NCBI GenBank assembly: GCA_001804785.1
Contig: MHBG01000056.1
Location: forward strand, 19,434-83,433
DNA length: 64,000 bases
Reading direction: 5' to 3'
DNA from: Lentisphaerae bacterium GWF2_45_14
GTDB lineage: Bacteria > Verrucomicrobiota > Lentisphaeria > Victivallales > GWF2-45-14
The position numbers were made by a program, and so were the translations under genes. Below are positions 24,680-33,726 of the stretch, in pieces (positions within the stretch are counted from its first letter, which is position 1; the number at the start of each line of letters is the position of its first letter). The notes beneath the pieces were generated by a model that was given only the letters and a program-made list of their open reading frames with translations, ran no database searches and was not told the DNA's origin.

Positions 24680-25428
24680 GTTAATATCTCCGGTTGGTTG
24701 TCGGTTATTAGTACCGTATGCTCGAAATGGGCAGAGACTTTTCTGTCCAGCGTTCTTACTGTCCAGTTGTCCGGTTCGGTATAGACCTTATGGGTCCCGA
24801 GATTGAGCATTGGCTCTATCGCGAGTACCATTCCGGGGTTGAGCATCGGTCCTCTATTGTTTGTTACGAAATTAGGTATTTCAGGCGGCTCGTGCAGCAT
24901 TGTGCCGCATCCGTGCCCTACATATTCCCTCACTATTCCAAGGCCCGCTTTCCGGGCCGTCTTTTCTATTTCAGCGCTGATATTCCGGATGTAATTGCCT
25001 TTCAAGGCGGCACTTATTCCGGCCATGAGGGCCTCTTCGGTTTTTTCGAGAAGCATAAGTATGCCCGGGGCTGGTGCCCCCAGGACGAAGGATTTTGCCG
25101 TATCGCCGATGGCCCCGGCGATATTTACGCCGATATCAATGCTTACCACGTCGCCTTCACGCATAATCTCCTCTAACGAGCCTATCCCATGTACTACCTT
25201 GTCGTTCAGGGAGATACATGTTTGTCCAGGGTATCCCCTGTATCCGAGAAAAGCGCTCTTTCCGCCTCGTGATGCGATTAGATTTCCCGCGATATCGTCA
25301 AGTTCCTTGGTCGACATGCCGGGAGCGGCTATTGATATAAGCTGCTCGCGGACAAAGGCCGCAGCCTGTGCTGCTATTTTGATGGCACTTATTTCTTCTG
25401 GCGTGTGGATTACAAAATCTCTAGCCAT
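24664..25428 (-). CDS. map: Methionine aminopeptidase, type I
   Basis: 254 residues, standard for MetAP-I. The metal ligands are visible in order: [19 protein letters not shown] (two Asp), [16 protein letters not shown] (His), LAIEPML (Glu) and [11 protein letters not shown] (Glu), with the substrate His in DKVVHGIG. It removes initiator Met from new proteins. The ATG shares its A with the adk stop, and the 3' end overlaps infA; adk-map-infA is a fragment of the spc ribosomal operon order. Confidence 0.95.
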   Translation of the reverse strand: MARDFVIHTPEEISAIKIAAQAAAFVREQLISIAAPGMSTKELDDIAGNLIASRGGKSAFLGYRGYPGQTCISLNDKVVHGIGSLEEIMREGDVVSIDIGVNIAGAIGDTAKSFVLGAPAPGILMLLEKTEEALMAGISAALKGNYIRNISAEIEKTARKAGLGIVREYVGHGCGTMLHEPPEIPNFVTNNRGPMLNPGMVLAIEPMLNLGTHKVYTEPDNWTVRTLDRKVSAHFEHTVLITDNQPEILTWLKT

Positions 25429-26087
25429 TACTTTAGCACCTTGAGCAAGGCTGTGTAGGACTCTTCCTTTGGAAGACCGGCGTTTATTTCGCTTAACAGC
25501 TTTTTGTCTTCATAAAATGCAATCAGCGGTGACGTCTGTTCTTCATATACTTTCAGGCGGTTTACCGCGGTCTCGTATGAATCATCGGGGCGCTGAAAAA
25601 GCTCTCCGCCGCATTCATCACAGATGCCTTCTTTTCTGGGCCGTGCGAATATTTTATTAAAATTGATGCCGCATGATTTACAAGTAAGTCTTGCCGTCAA
25701 TCGTTTTATCAGAAGGTCCTTTTCGGCCTTGAAATATATTACCAGATCAAGTTTCCTGTTTGTCTTAATGAGTTCCTTTTCAAGGAGTTCAGCTTGCCTT
25801 ACTGTCCGGGGGAATCCGTCAAGGATGAACCCATCCGCGCAATCTTTTTCCTCGAGCCTGCTTCCTGTCATTTCGGCTACAATCTCATCCGGTACGAGTT
25901 GGCCTTTGTTTACATATTCCTCTGCTTTTTTCCCGAGTTCGGAACCCTTATTAATTTCCACACGGAAGATATCGCCCGTAGATATGTGGGGGAGGCTGGA
26001 TTCTTCCCTCAGCATTGCCGAAAGAGTCCCTTTCCCCGCTCCGGGCGGTCCGAGAAGCACCAGGTTTTTCATTTTAAACATATTCAT
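25428..26087 (-). CDS. adk: Adenylate kinase, zinc-lid form
   Basis: 219 residues. P-loop GPPGAGKGTLSA, nucleotide motif GFPRTVRQAE and STGDIFR are diagnostic. The LID carries four cysteines (CKSCGINFN and ICDECGGEL), the zinc-binding or structural lid common outside enterobacteria. It interconverts AMP, ATP and ADP. Three in-frame ATGs occur within six codons; the first has GAGG four bases upstream, the second (26081) ten, so the exact start is uncertain. Followed directly by map. Confidence 0.95.
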   Translation of the reverse strand: MNMFKMKNLVLLGPPGAGKGTLSAMLREESSLPHISTGDIFRVEINKGSELGKKAEEYVNKGQLVPDEIVAEMTGSRLEEKDCADGFILDGFPRTVRQAELLEKELIKTNRKLDLVIYFKAEKDLLIKRLTARLTCKSCGINFNKIFARPRKEGICDECGGELFQRPDDSYETAVNRLKVYEEQTSPLIAFYEDKKLLSEINAGLPKEESYTALLKVLK

Positions 26088-26149
26088 CAGGCCTCAATTT
26101 TGATTTTATCCTCTTCTAATTTAGCACGGATGTGCGCATATTAAAAGGC

Positions 26150-27418
26150 TCATTCATGCCATCTGCCGATGCTTTTTAGGAATTCTCCTATTGAAGTGCT
26201 CTCCATTTCTGTCTGTTCGCCGGTTTTCATATTTTTGCAGACAATCAGATTTTTCTCCAGTTCGTTGTCTCCGCATATCAGGGCGAATGACGCTGCGACT
26301 CTGTCAGCCGCACGCATTTGAGCTTTAAGGCTTTTTATATCCACCTCGGCTATTACGGGTATTCCAGCATGCCGGAGTTTGGAGGCAAGCGCCATATTGA
26401 AGTCTCTGGCCTTTTCTCCTAATGCGGCGAGAAAGACACATCCAGGGCCTTTTTCCGGAAGCCCTGCGTCCAGCGATTCCCGTGCCATGAGCAACCTCTC
26501 GATGCCTGCCGCAAATCCGACGCCTATAACCGGTTTCTTATTTTCTGGGAGGAATATTTCGTAACGTCCCCCGCCTGCTATGGCGTTCTGCGCTCCGAGT
26601 CCTGGGTGAGAAACTTCGAAGACCGTGTGTACGTAGTAGTCAAGTCCCCTTACGAGCCTTGGCGATACCTCGAAATCGGCGCCGCCCGCAGAGAGGGCGT
26701 TGCACACTTTATCAAAGTAGCCTCTTGTTTCGGGGCTGAAGAATGTTGTCGCGTCGGGCGCCGAATTTATAAACTCCTGGCATTGCGGCTGTTTACAATC
26801 AAGTATTCGCCATACGTTTCTTGAGAGCCTTGCCTTGCAGTCCTCGCAGAGGGCAGTCTCAGATTTTGAAAAATGTTCTCTGAGCTTTTCTTCCGCCGGT
26901 TTGCGGTCTTCCGCCGTGCCGCGGGTATTTATCTGAAGCTTTGAATTCCTTATTCCGCTTTCTTCCAGAAAGTGCATGAGCATAAGTATTGATTCGGCGT
27001 CAAGCTCGGGCGCGACATGTCCGACATTTTCGACGCCGACCTGATGAAACTGCCTTTTGCGTCCGGCTGCCGGCCTTTCGCCTCGGAACATCGGCCCCAT
27101 GTAAAAGACCCTTTTCTCGTTGCCGTTCATGACATCTGTATTGAGCAGCGCCCTCATTACTCCGGCAGTACCCTCCGGCCTGAGTGTGAGACTTCTTCCG
27201 CCTCTGTCTTCGAATGTATACATCTCCTTCTGAACTACTTCAGTATCCCCCCCGATTCCTCTTTCAAATACTTCGGTATATTCGAAGACGGGAGTTCTGA
27301 GTTCTCCGTAGCCATAGAGTGAAAAGATTTTTATTGCGGATTCTTCGATGAAGCGCCATGAGGCGGCCTCTTCCGGAAAGATATCCGAAGTCCCAGGAGG
27401 CGGTAGTGATTTTGACAT
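26150..27418 (-). CDS. hisS: Histidyl-tRNA synthetase
   Basis: 422 residues from ATG 27418 (MSKSLPPPGTSDIFPEE), which aligns with the usual start; longer upstream frames lack family similarity. Class II motifs are present: motif 2 GPMFRGERPAAGRKRQFHQ, the histidine-specific RGLDYYVHTVFE and motif 3 GFAAGIERLL, then the anticodon-binding domain (VIAEVDIKSLKAQMRAAD). It charges tRNA-His. First gene of the run hisS-adk-map-infA. The preceding HU gene ends at its own terminator, so hisS should have a separate promoter, which I could not identify. Confidence 0.93.
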   Translation of the reverse strand: MSKSLPPPGTSDIFPEEAASWRFIEESAIKIFSLYGYGELRTPVFEYTEVFERGIGGDTEVVQKEMYTFEDRGGRSLTLRPEGTAGVMRALLNTDVMNGNEKRVFYMGPMFRGERPAAGRKRQFHQVGVENVGHVAPELDAESILMLMHFLEESGIRNSKLQINTRGTAEDRKPAEEKLREHFSKSETALCEDCKARLSRNVWRILDCKQPQCQEFINSAPDATTFFSPETRGYFDKVCNALSAGGADFEVSPRLVRGLDYYVHTVFEVSHPGLGAQNAIAGGGRYEIFLPENKKPVIGVGFAAGIERLLMARESLDAGLPEKGPGCVFLAALGEKARDFNMALASKLRHAGIPVIAEVDIKSLKAQMRAADRVAASFALICGDNELEKNLIVCKNMKTGEQTEMESTSIGEFLKSIGRWHE

Positions 27419-27519
27419 TTTCTTGTCCCGTATAAATTCAGTTAATATATTGTCGCCAGCAAATGAAAATGGGTGAATGCTGCTCATTTGTGTCCAGCCT
27501 CTGGCTGCTGGAAAAAAAT

Positions 27520-27547
27520 ATGCCTCGCATCTGATAATACGAGGCAT
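27520..27547 (-). terminator. Rho-independent terminator of the HU/IHF gene
   Basis: Perfect 8-bp stem ATGCCTCG/CGAGGCAT with a 12-base loop; on the minus strand it is followed by ATATTTTTTT. A smaller hairpin AAGCGG-AAAA-CCGCTT (27565-27580) overlaps the HU stop codon. Confidence 0.75.
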
Positions 27548-27578
27548 TTTTCATAAACATTGTAAAGCGGAAAACCGC

Positions 27579-27884
27579 TTATCTTTTTCTGAGAGTTTTC
27601 GGTTTGAGTTTTTCAACGCGCTCTTTGAGCTCTTTGCCGGCGCGGAACTTAACAACAACTCTTTCAGGTATTACAACTTCATTTTTCGGCTTGTTCGGGT
27701 TACGGCCCTTGCGGCTCTTTCTTATTTTAACTTCGAATATACCAAAATTTCTGAGTTCTATGTTTTTGCCGGAGGCAAGTTCATCGCCCATGTAATCAAG
27801 AGTTTTTTGTACTACGGCAGCGACATCGCTCTGTGTCAGGCCCGTTTCGGACGATATCTTCACGACGATATCTCTCTTTGTCAT
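27579..27884 (-). CDS. HU/IHF-family DNA-bending protein
   Basis: 101 residues: MTKRDIVVKISSETGLTQSD helical start, then NIELRNFGIFEVKIRKSRKG and NPNKPKNEVVIPERVVVKF, the beta-arm signature of the HU/IHF family, with a basic C-terminal tail KLKPKTLRKR slightly longer than usual. It forms dimers that bend and compact DNA. AGGAG lies nine bases before the ATG. Single gene with its own terminator. Confidence 0.93.
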   Translation of the reverse strand: MTKRDIVVKISSETGLTQSDVAAVVQKTLDYMGDELASGKNIELRNFGIFEVKIRKSRKGRNPNKPKNEVVIPERVVVKFRAGKELKERVEKLKPKTLRKR

Positions 27885-27996
27885 TTTTTGATTCTCCTAT
27901 TTAAAAATGAACGTTAAAATAAATTGAAACAGGTCAGTAAAATAATGCATAAGCTTCAGCAGTCAAAGGTAATAATGTAAAAAAGAGGTTTTTTTT

Positions 27997-30900
27997 TCAG
28001 GATGCCGTGATTTTTTGAATCAGTGCGAGGAGGGTTTCAAGGTTTGGTGATTCGGCGGATGATGGCGTCAGGTGCGGTATTTTCCCGTCGGGTTTAAGGA
28101 TTCCCGAGATATTTTCCAACAATACTCTGCCTTCTGAAACTTTAAGCGACTTAAATCCGGCGCGGGCGGTGCATATTTTTATTTTCATCAGTGCCGCCAT
28201 GTTCAAGGTCTCTCGTGGAATACTCCCGTACCTGTCTTTGAGTTCTGACAAAAGTTCTTCTATTTCAGAATGTTTTGATGCTGAACACATTTGTCTGTAT
28301 GCCTCCAGCCTGAGTCGTTCCGAGCTTATGTATTCTGGCGGTATGCAGACTGGGATTTTGCCGGGCGGCGCTTTGTGCCCATAAGATATAAAGTCGATTG
28401 CGATATCTACTTCAGGCAGGAATTCAAGATTCTTTTCTCCCTTAAGCTGCGCTACGGTTACGCGTAGTATTTGACAGTACAGTTCGAAGCCGATTGCGTT
28501 TATATGTCCGCTCTGCTCCTGTCCCAGCAGGTTTCCTGAACCTCTGATCTCCAGGTCGCGGAGCGCAAGTTTAAATCCGGCGCCCAGTTGTGTGTAGCGC
28601 CTGATGGCTGCTATTCTTTTTCTCGCGTCGGATGTAATTATATCATGCTCGGGCAGAAGCAGGTAGGCGTATGCCTGATTTTTCCATCGGCCGATTCTTC
28701 CTCTGAGCTGATAAAGTTCGGCGAGCCCGAAGCGGTCGCAGCGTTCTATAATTATTGTGTTGGCGTTTGGGATGTCAAGGCCGGACTCTATTATCGTGGT
28801 GGAAACGAGTACGTCGATTGAGCCTGAGATGAATTCAGACATGACAAGTTCCAGTTCGTCCTCATCCATCTTTCCATGAGCTGTCTCGAAGCGCACGTCG
28901 GGCATAAGTCTTCTTAGATTATCGCAGGTTTCCTCTATCGACTTTACACGGTTGTGGAGGTAGAATGCCTGTCCGCCGCGGCTTATTTCATTCTGGATTG
29001 CCGATACTATCAACGCCTCGTCGTAGCGCGAGACAATTGTCTGGACGGGGAGTCTTTTTCCGGGCGCGGTCATTATTGTGCTCAGGTCGCGCATACCCGC
29101 CATGGACATGTAAAGGGTCCTGGGGATTGGAGTCGCCGTCATCGTGAGAATGTCGACAGTGGCGCGGAGCTTTTTGAATTTTTCCTTGTGTTCGACACCG
29201 AAGCGCTGTTCCTCGTCAATCACGACAAGACCGAGGTTGGAGAACGTCACGTCTCCCTGCACAAGCCGGTGGGTTCCTATCACTATATCGACCTTGCCTT
29301 CCGCGAGACGCTTTATTATGTCCCTTTGCTCTGCCGGTGATTTGAAGCGGCTGAGGGTCTCTATTATGATCGGGTATTCGGCGAAACGTTCCGAGAAACT
29401 GTAGAAGTGTTGCTGCGCGAGAATCGTCGTGGGGACAAGTACTGCGGCCTGTCGGCCCGCCGAGACGCATTTGAAGGCTGCTCTTATAGCAACTTCGGTT
29501 TTGCCGTAGCCGACATCTCCGCAGAGGAGACGGTCCATCGGGTCGGGGCGCATCATGTCCCCTTTTATTTCTCTTGACGCTTTGATCTGGTCCGGAGTGT
29601 CCTCATAGGGGAACGCGCTTTCAAACATTTTCTGCCATATATCGTCTTCGGGAAATGCGAACCCTGATGCCGTTGCCCTCATTGCCTGTATTTTTATCAT
29701 TTCGAGGGCGAGGTCCCTGACCGATCTTGACGCCGCGAGTTTTGCCCTGTCCCAGTGGCGTGAGCCTACGTGGCTCAGTCGCATGTCACTTTTGCCCGAG
29801 CCGATATATCGTGTTATCATATTTGCCTGGAGGAGCGGGATATACATTTTTTTCTCTTCGGCGAACTCCATTACTATGACTTCTTGTAATGCTCCCATGG
29901 TTTTTATCTCGCGGATGCCTTTGTATATCCCGATACCGTGAATGAGATGCACGACGGTATCGCCTTCTTCGATGTCCGCAAACTGCTGGAGCGGGGCTTC
30001 TGTGGCTTTTTCCTTGTCTGGCGCAATGTCAATAAGTATCTCGGGCCTTTTCTTCAATGCCGCCGCCGAATAGAATATTTCCCGCTCGGTGAGGAATACA
30101 ATCTTTTCAATGGGAAATATCATCCCGTAAGGCAGCTCGGCCTTTCCTGTCTCGACTGATGAAGCATCAAGTTTATGCTCTGCGCACCACTTGATGATAT
30201 GTGCCTCGGATGCCTCGTTTGTTCCGAGAAGTGCCGCCTTGTAACCCGTACTTACCCATTGCCTTACCTGGTCTGCCGTGAGTTGGCGCATTATTTCGCC
30301 GGCTCCGGCCGCGCTTTCGTCGGGAAGCTCGCAGCAAAGGTGAGCGGCGGATGGGAAACATGGCGAAACTGGAGAGTTTTCACTTGCGAGCGCGGACTCC
30401 ACACTGTCCAGGAGTTTAATGATTTTTCCGCTTTTACCCGTCTCCATAAGTCTATCCCATTTTCCTATATCCTCAGGGGATGAGAATTTTTCAATGTGTG
30501 CCTTCGTCTGCTGCGGGAAAAGCGCGGCGAACAGAGCAAATTTCCCTTTCATGCATTCAATAAACGGGATCTCATCGGCGTTTTCGCCTGGCATGGCCGC
30601 TCTTCGGATAATGCGGCATGAATCGACTTCACGCAATGACCTCTGAGTTTCTGACGAGAATTCCCTTATCGACTCTACTTCATCTCCCCAGAATTCAATT
30701 CTTACCGGGTGAGCGGCGGATGGTGAAAAAACATCTATGATTCCGCCCCGCTTTGAGAACTCTCCGGGCGCACTTACCTCAAATTCATCGTCATAATCAA
30801 GCTCTACCAAACTCCTCAGTAACTTCTGAAACGGATATTTCATCCCTCGGTGAACCTCAAGCTGGGACAGAATTATTTTTTCAGGAGGCAGTGTGGGAGA

Positions 30901-31278
30901 AAGAAATCCGGCTGCGCTGGAAATTATTATTCCGGAATTTCCGCTGAAAGCATCGAAAAGCGTCTTGGCTCTTTCTGGTTCCGCACCCGGCATGAATCTT
31001 ATTCCTGATGAGACCTCGGGAAGGAATGAAACATTGATGTCCAACTCAAGTGTTTTTATCCAGAGAACGGTCTCCGAGAATATTCTTTCGGCGTCAATGA
31101 GTATCGGTGCGGAGAGGAGCAGCGGTCTGTTTCCGCCGAGTGCAAGTTTCAAGGCAAGCGGAGCCGCAGCTTCCCTTTCCACGTTCCTGAAGAACTCCGG
31201 AATCGGAGCTTTTTCGGTCGTAACCCAGTTTTTTATTGAGGCAAACCAGCCTTTTTTTATTCCTTTAGCCCTTGACAT
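27997..31278 (-). CDS. mfd: Transcription-repair coupling factor Mfd
   Basis: 1093 residues, normal length. N-terminal UvrB-like modules with the UvrA-contact region, then the RNA-polymerase-interacting Tudor-like domain (EEGDTVVHLIHGIGIYKGI, about 435), the SF2 helicase with Walker A CGDVGYGKTEVA (about 588), DEEQ box VVIDEEQRFGVEHKEK (about 688), motif TATPIPRTLYMSMAG, and QLRGRIGRW, and the C-terminal TRCF domain. It removes stalled RNA polymerase and recruits UvrA. Divergent from rpoD, with about 120 bases between them. Confidence 0.95.
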   Translation of the reverse strand: MSRAKGIKKGWFASIKNWVTTEKAPIPEFFRNVEREAAAPLALKLALGGNRPLLLSAPILIDAERIFSETVLWIKTLELDINVSFLPEVSSGIRFMPGAEPERAKTLFDAFSGNSGIIISSAAGFLSPTLPPEKIILSQLEVHRGMKYPFQKLLRSLVELDYDDEFEVSAPGEFSKRGGIIDVFSPSAAHPVRIEFWGDEVESIREFSSETQRSLREVDSCRIIRRAAMPGENADEIPFIECMKGKFALFAALFPQQTKAHIEKFSSPEDIGKWDRLMETGKSGKIIKLLDSVESALASENSPVSPCFPSAAHLCCELPDESAAGAGEIMRQLTADQVRQWVSTGYKAALLGTNEASEAHIIKWCAEHKLDASSVETGKAELPYGMIFPIEKIVFLTEREIFYSAAALKKRPEILIDIAPDKEKATEAPLQQFADIEEGDTVVHLIHGIGIYKGIREIKTMGALQEVIVMEFAEEKKMYIPLLQANMITRYIGSGKSDMRLSHVGSRHWDRAKLAASRSVRDLALEMIKIQAMRATASGFAFPEDDIWQKMFESAFPYEDTPDQIKASREIKGDMMRPDPMDRLLCGDVGYGKTEVAIRAAFKCVSAGRQAAVLVPTTILAQQHFYSFSERFAEYPIIIETLSRFKSPAEQRDIIKRLAEGKVDIVIGTHRLVQGDVTFSNLGLVVIDEEQRFGVEHKEKFKKLRATVDILTMTATPIPRTLYMSMAGMRDLSTIMTAPGKRLPVQTIVSRYDEALIVSAIQNEISRGGQAFYLHNRVKSIEETCDNLRRLMPDVRFETAHGKMDEDELELVMSEFISGSIDVLVSTTIIESGLDIPNANTIIIERCDRFGLAELYQLRGRIGRWKNQAYAYLLLPEHDIITSDARKRIAAIRRYTQLGAGFKLALRDLEIRGSGNLLGQEQSGHINAIGFELYCQILRVTVAQLKGEKNLEFLPEVDIAIDFISYGHKAPPGKIPVCIPPEYISSERLRLEAYRQMCSASKHSEIEELLSELKDRYGSIPRETLNMAALMKIKICTARAGFKSLKVSEGRVLLENISGILKPDGKIPHLTPSSAESPNLETLLALIQKITAS

Positions 31279-31401
31279 TTACGGTATTTCGGATAAATTT
31301 TTCTCTTTTTGTATAGCATTGCTGATGAGAATATACATTTTTTTGCATATTTTTCATGCGACAATGAATAATAAAAATATTAAATCGAATAGATTGAAAG
31401 A

Positions 31402-33396
31402 ATGGCTGTGTTAAAAAAAATGTCGAAAAAAGAAGACAAAAGCAGCAAAAAATCTACAGCGAAAGCTCAGATAAAAAAAGAAGTTAAAAAAACTTCCGCC
31501 GTAGCTGCATCGGCAAAAAAGAGTACCGGTAATGCCGGGAAAAAAAGTGCCGCCGCTCTCGGAGGAAAAGATAATAATAAAAAGCCTACGAATAAAAAAA
31601 CGGATGCTAAAAAGGCAATTCCTGTGAAAAAACATTCAGTCAAGGAAGCTGTCGTTAAAGCTTCGGTTAAAAAGGTACCGGCTGTCAAGGCTCCCGTGAA
31701 GAAGATTCCTGTCAAAAAGGCAGCACCTGTCAAAAAGGCGTTACCTGTCAAAAAGGCGGTACCTGTCAAAAAGGCGGCACCTGTCAAAAAGGCATTACCT
31801 GTCAAAAAGGCGGTACCTGTCAAAAAGGCAGTACCTGTCAAAAAGGCGGTACCTGTCAAAAAGGCATTACCTGTCAAAAAGGCATTACCTGTCAAAAAGG
31901 CATTACCTGTCAAAAAGGCGGTACCTGTCAAAAAGGCGGTACCTGTCAAAAAGGCGGTACCTGTCAAAAAGGCGGTACCTGTCAAAAAGGCGGTACCTGT
32001 CAAGGAAGTTTCAGCTAAGACGGCCCCTGTGGTCGCAAAGCCCTCAATAAAAAAAGCCCCGGAGAAAAAGACTGCTATAGTCAAAGCTCCGGTTGTTGTC
32101 AAAGCTCCGCTACCGACTGTTTCCAAAATTGTTGAACAGCCGTCAAAGGCTGTGAAACCTTCTCCGTCAACCGCAAAAAAAATGGTAGGTAAGCCGGATT
32201 CCAAGGATTCTCAAAAAACTAAAAAACAGAGAAGAGACGCGCTTGCCGGACTGGGATATACCGAAGAGGAGCTTAAGCTTCTGGCAGAGACCGAGGGGTT
32301 TATTCCTGTTGTTGTCGAGCCGATGCCGGAAAAAGATTCTGAGGACGAAACTCTTCCTGCTGAAGATATTGCCGAGTTTGAGGATTTGGAAGACTTTGAC
32401 GAGAAGGTTATCCTTGAAGAAATCCAGGATGAAAAAATAGAAGACTATGATCTCAGTGAGCTTCCCGATTTCGATGATGATTCCAATAAGAAACAGAAGA
32501 CCAAAAAGGATCGCGAAGCGGAAAGAAAACTAGCCCTCAAGGGTAAGCAGGTTACTATTTCCAAGAATGACACAATGAAGCTCTATATGGGCGAAATCGG
32601 ACAGATATCACTTGTGTCAAAAGAAGAGGAAGTCGAGCTTGCCGCCAGGATTCACGGACATGACCGTCACGCATACGATGACGCCAGGGCCGTTCTTATC
32701 AAGGCGAACCTCAGGCTCGTTGTGAAAATAGCCCATGACTTCAAAGGTCTCGGACTCCCTCTGCTCGACCTTATCTCAGAAGGTAATATCGGCCTCATGA
32801 GGGCCGTTGAAAAATTCGACCCCGCAAAAGGCGCGAAGTTTAGCTCATACGCGGCATGGTGGATAAAGCAGTCCATGCGCAGAGCACTTGCCAATCAGAG
32901 CCGGACGATAAGAATTCCAGTCCAGTCGGCGGGCAAGATAAATAAAATAAAATCAGTCAGAATGAAGCTTACCGAAGAGCTCGGACGCGAACCGACCGAC
33001 GCTGAAATAGCCGGGCATCTCGACTTCAGTGAGAGGACTGTAGCTGGACTGCGTCTCGCGGATTTGAGGACATTTTCGCTTCACGATCCTATCCAGCAGG
33101 GCGAGGACGGCGAGTTTCAGGACATTATCCCGGACCGCGGCGCCATGACCCCCGACAGGATTCTCGGCGACGTAGAGTCTGTGGACAGGCTTCTGAACCT
33201 TCTGCTTGATCTCGACCCCAGGGAACGGATGATACTCAAGATGCGTTTCGGACTCGACGGCAGTCGCCCGAAGACACTGGAGGAAGTTAGTCAGCAGATA
33301 GGCAGGACCCGCGAAAGAGTAAGGCAGATACAGAACCAGGCCCTCACCAAGCTCAGAACGATGCTTGCTGATGAGGCTGATTTTGTAAGCGAATGA
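31402..33396 (+). CDS. rpoD: Primary sigma factor RpoD/SigA with repetitive Lys-Pro-Ala N-terminus
   Basis: 664 residues. The last about 280 are a standard group 1 sigma factor: region 1.2 [20 protein letters not shown] (about 389), region 2 with [20 protein letters not shown] and [16 protein letters not shown], region 3 [19 protein letters not shown], and region 4 with [19 protein letters not shown]. The first about 285 residues are a low-complexity basic tail (Lys, Ala, Val, Pro) containing sixteen KKAxPV repeats, then a strongly acidic stretch ([16 protein letters not shown]). A typical region 1.1 is not apparent. The tail resembles histone-H1-like or AlgP-type C-terminal repeats and could bind DNA. 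The ribosome site is weak. Confidence 0.93.
   Translation: MAVLKKMSKKEDKSSKKSTAKAQIKKEVKKTSAVAASAKKSTGNAGKKSAAALGGKDNNKKPTNKKTDAKKAIPVKKHSVKEAVVKASVKKVPAVKAPVKKIPVKKAAPVKKALPVKKAVPVKKAAPVKKALPVKKAVPVKKAVPVKKAVPVKKALPVKKALPVKKALPVKKAVPVKKAVPVKKAVPVKKAVPVKKAVPVKEVSAKTAPVVAKPSIKKAPEKKTAIVKAPVVVKAPLPTVSKIVEQPSKAVKPSPSTAKKMVGKPDSKDSQKTKKQRRDALAGLGYTEEELKLLAETEGFIPVVVEPMPEKDSEDETLPAEDIAEFEDLEDFDEKVILEEIQDEKIEDYDLSELPDFDDDSNKKQKTKKDREAERKLALKGKQVTISKNDTMKLYMGEIGQISLVSKEEEVELAARIHGHDRHAYDDARAVLIKANLRLVVKIAHDFKGLGLPLLDLISEGNIGLMRAVEKFDPAKGAKFSSYAAWWIKQSMRRALANQSRTIRIPVQSAGKINKIKSVRMKLTEELGREPTDAEIAGHLDFSERTVAGLRLADLRTFSLHDPIQQGEDGEFQDIIPDRGAMTPDRILGDVESVDRLLNLLLDLDPRERMILKMRFGLDGSRPKTLEEVSQQIGRTRERVRQIQNQALTKLRTMLADEADFVSE
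31714..32001 (+). repeat. Sixteen tandem 18-bp units inside rpoD
   Basis: Contiguous units of AAA-AAG-GCN-NNA-CCT-GTC, each encoding KKAxPV, with x in order A,L,V,A,L,V,V,V,L,L,L,V,V,V,V,V. Only the alanine third base and the variable codon (GCA, TTA, GTA) differ. Unit length is a multiple of three, so gain or loss of units keeps the frame. The last five units are identical. Confidence 0.95.
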
Positions 33397-33441
33397 TTTT
33401 TTGCTTGAAGGATTGTAATAATCCCGTCAAGCTGTATCTTA

Positions 33442-33470
33442 TTGACTGTTTTTGGCGATTTTACTATTGT
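33442..33470 (+). promoter_or_regulatory. Possible promoter for rpsU
   Basis: TTGACT (33442-33447), 17 bases, TATTGT (33465-33470). Its transcript would start within the Shine-Dalgarno sequence, which argues against it being the main promoter. Read-through from rpoD is the alternative; a hairpin GCTTGA/TCAAGC at 33403-33432 without a T-tract lies between the genes. Confidence 0.3.
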
Positions 33471-33489
33471 GAGAGGAGGTGATTTATCC

Positions 33490-33654
33490 ATGGAAGTTAC
33501 AGAAGTACGTCTTAAGAAAGGCGAAGCGATAGACCGTGCGTTGCGCAGACTCAAGAAAAAGCTGGATAAGGAAGGCACCTTGAAGGAACTCCGTAATCGC
33601 AGGCACTACGAAAAGCCTAGCGAAAAGAAACGCCGTAATAGCAAAAAGCACTAG
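33490..33654 (+). CDS. rpsU: Ribosomal protein bS21
   Basis: 54 residues: [20 protein letters not shown] then [20 protein letters not shown] and a basic tail, the full bS21 pattern. It joins the 30S subunit near the 3' end of 16S rRNA. The ATG at 33490 is preceded by AGGAGGTGAT (33474-33483), an almost complete complement to the 16S tail, the strongest ribosome site in the window. Located directly after rpoD; in many bacteria rpsU and rpoD share an operon with dnaG, which is not here. A strong terminator follows. Confidence 0.93.
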   Translation: MEVTEVRLKKGEAIDRALRRLKKKLDKEGTLKELRNRRHYEKPSEKKRRNSKKH

Positions 33655-33682
33655 AGAAAGCTTTCTACAATTATAAGGTTTC

Positions 33683-33719
33683 AGGGCGTCCCGGAAATGT
33701 TTTCGTAACGCCCTTTTTT
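33683..33719 (+). terminator. Rho-independent terminator after rpsU
   Basis: Stem AGGGCGT/ACGCCCT (7 bp) closing an 18-base loop, followed by six Ts. It separates rpsU from the LptF/G gene, whose ATG lies only a few bases beyond. Confidence 0.8.
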
Positions 33720-33726
33720 ATTTAAT

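Noticed and set aside
27419..27547. A 43-residue N-terminal extension of HisS
   Set aside because: It reads through the HU terminator and does not resemble the synthetase, whereas MSKSLPPPGTSDIFPEE does.
31714..32001. Possible CRISPR-like array
   Set aside because: Units are contiguous with no spacers, in frame with a sigma factor, and no cas genes are present.
31467..32204. A 245-codon open frame opposite rpoD made of repeated TGxAFL units
   Set aside because: It is the complement of the 18-bp coding repeats; repeats lacking stops in one frame often lack them in others. There is no ribosome site and rpoD on the other strand is certain.
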